Assembly: GCA_003526435.1 (NCBI GenBank)
Contig: DPWF01000416.1
Location: 1 to 6,444, forward strand
DNA from: Chitinophagaceae bacterium
Lineage (GTDB): Bacteria > Bacteroidota > Bacteroidia > Chitinophagales > Chitinophagaceae
Reading direction: 5' to 3'
DNA: 6,444 bases
Part shown: positions 5,445 through 6,444 of the stretch, piece by piece
Position numbering within the stretch: the stretch's first letter is position 1
Layout of the letters: each line of letters opens with the position of its first letter
Notes under the pieces: model-generated
Databases searched by the model: none
What the model was told of the DNA's origin: nothing
Seen by the model: the letters and a program-made list of their open reading frames with translations, nothing else
Position numbers and translations under genes: made by a program

Positions 5445-6444
5445 ATGAGAAATTTCGTCTCAATGATGAAAGTGGCATTTATGCTGCTTTTCCTGTTTTC
5501 CCTGCCGGCCCTTGGTCAGAGTCAGACAGTATCGGGTACTGTTACAGATGCTGCGACAAAATTACCATTGGCGGGGGTAACTGTTAAGGTTGTAGGTGGA
5601 TCTGCTACCGCACAAACCAATGACAGAGGATCTTTCACCATCCGTGCGAACAACGGACAAACACTTCAGATCAGTTATGTAGGTTATGAAGGCAAACGTG
5701 TTCCGGTTAACGGAAACCAGCTTACCATCACTTTAACTGCAGAAGTATCTGAACTGGAAGAAGTGGTAGTAGCGATGGATATTAAACGTAAACCACGTGA
5801 ACTGGGTTATTCCGTTCAGAAAGTAGGAGGTAAAGAAATCGCCGAGTCTCAACGTGAAAATTTTGTAAATAGTTTACAAGGTCGTGTTGCCGGTGTTTCC
5901 ATTACACCTACAGGTGGCCAGGCCGGTTCATCATCATCCATTGTATTGAGAGGTTTTAACTCAATGGCACTTAGTAACCAGCCACTGTTTGTTGTGGATG
6001 GTGTAATTGTTGATAATGGTTCTGTAAACGAAAGTGGCGGTGGAGCAACCATTGGTATCGCATCTGACCAGCCTAACCGTGGATCAGATTATACCAACCG
6101 TATTTCAGACATCAACCCGAATGATATTGAGTCGGTAACTGTATTGAAAGGACCTGAAGCTACAGCCCTTTACGGTAGCCAGGCAAGTTCCGGTGCCATC
6201 GTAATCACTACCAAGAAAGCAAAAGCAACTGGTAAAGTGAGCGTAAACTATGATAACAGTTTCCGTATTCAGTCACTCACCCGTTTGCCTAAAGTATCTC
6301 ATATGTACAGCCAGGGTAATAATGGTATCTCTGATAATTCCATTTTTACTTTTTATGGACCGGCATATGGTGCTGATGAAAAAGTGTACAGGAACCAGGT
6401 TGAAGATTTTTTTGAAACAGGTTTTGCACAAACACATAATATCA
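5445..6444 (+). CDS. SusC/RagA-family TonB-linked outer-membrane receptor, 3'-truncated
   Basis: The first 333 residues of an outer-membrane importer that, with a SusD-like lipoprotein, takes up oligosaccharides or other large nutrients using TonB energy. A signal peptide is clear: MRNFVSMMK, a hydrophobic core (VAFMLLFLFSLPAL), and likely cleavage near GQSQ. Next come a carboxypeptidase-regulatory-like beta-sandwich (about 27-105: VSGTVTDAATKLPLAGVTVKV to LTITLTAEVSEL), EEVVVA, then MDIKRKPRELGYSVQKV, resembling the ALGIKRExRxLGYS stretch of many Chitinophagaceae SusC proteins, and the plug domain (about 130-258) with LQGRVAGV, IVLRGFNS, QPLFVVDGVIVDN, LKGPEATALYGSQASSGAIVITTK. Family members are about 1000 aa, so most of the barrel lies outside the window. 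The ATG at 5445 was chosen because it gives a complete signal peptide; 5463 and 5466 are weaker alternatives. Substrate cannot be inferred. Confidence 0.95.
   Translation, partial: MRNFVSMMKVAFMLLFLFSLPALGQSQTVSGTVTDAATKLPLAGVTVKVVGGSATAQTNDRGSFTIRANNGQTLQISYVGYEGKRVPVNGNQLTITLTAEVSELEEVVVAMDIKRKPRELGYSVQKVGGKEIAESQRENFVNSLQGRVAGVSITPTGGQAGSSSSIVLRGFNSMALSNQPLFVVDGVIVDNGSVNESGGGATIGIASDQPNRGSDYTNRISDINPNDIESVTVLKGPEATALYGSQASSGAIVITTKKAKATGKVSVNYDNSFRIQSLTRLPKVSHMYSQGNNGISDNSIFTFYGPAYGADEKVYRNQVEDFFETGFAQTHNI

Noticed and set aside
5297..5587. 96-codon plus-strand reading frame overlapping the receptor start
   Set aside because: It overlaps the signal peptide and first domain of the SusC-like gene in another frame, has no recognisable domain, and its composition looks like a frame shadow.

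Overview
The window looks like chromosomal DNA of a Bacteroidota bacterium, most likely Chitinophagaceae or a close relative (an inference from family resemblance, not a search). The main reasons are a SusC/RagA-type TonB-linked outer-membrane protein with an N-terminal carboxypeptidase-regulatory-like domain, a GAFTDA (rather than GAFTGA) sigma-54 activator, a DeoR regulator resembling a Bacteroidota subgroup, moderately AT-rich DNA, and start codons without clear Shine-Dalgarno sequences.

Layout: (1) 2-2179, plus strand, a two-component pair: the C-terminal part of an NtrC-type sigma-54-dependent response regulator, cut by the window start, then 6 bp later a complete membrane-anchored histidine kinase. 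(2) 2264-4198, minus strand, a complete DNA primase gene (dnaG), convergent with the kinase. (3) 4361-5107, plus strand, a complete DeoR/GlpR-type repressor, divergent from dnaG. (4) 5108-5444, a 337-bp intergenic region with a hairpin, two sets of short tandem repeats and a possible promoter. (5) 5445-6444, plus strand, the first third of a SusC-like receptor, cut by the window end.

The most unusual feature is a pair of intergenic elements, one on each side of dnaG, built from 7-bp units of the form GT(G/C)A(A/G)TN. In each element a run of units is followed by the same units in inverted orientation. The element between dnaG and the DeoR gene folds into a 28-position stem (26 Watson-Crick and 2 G-U pairs in plus-strand RNA), and its repeat register continues up to the dnaG start codon. 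The element on the other side is more degenerate (23 of 28) and contains the dnaG stop codon. I can name no established element class for them.

Functionally, the kinase and regulator should form one signalling pathway acting on sigma-54 promoters whose targets are not visible. dnaG is a housekeeping replication gene. The DeoR regulator beside a SusC-type receptor suggests local control of nutrient (often glycan) uptake, but no SusD or enzyme genes are visible to test that.
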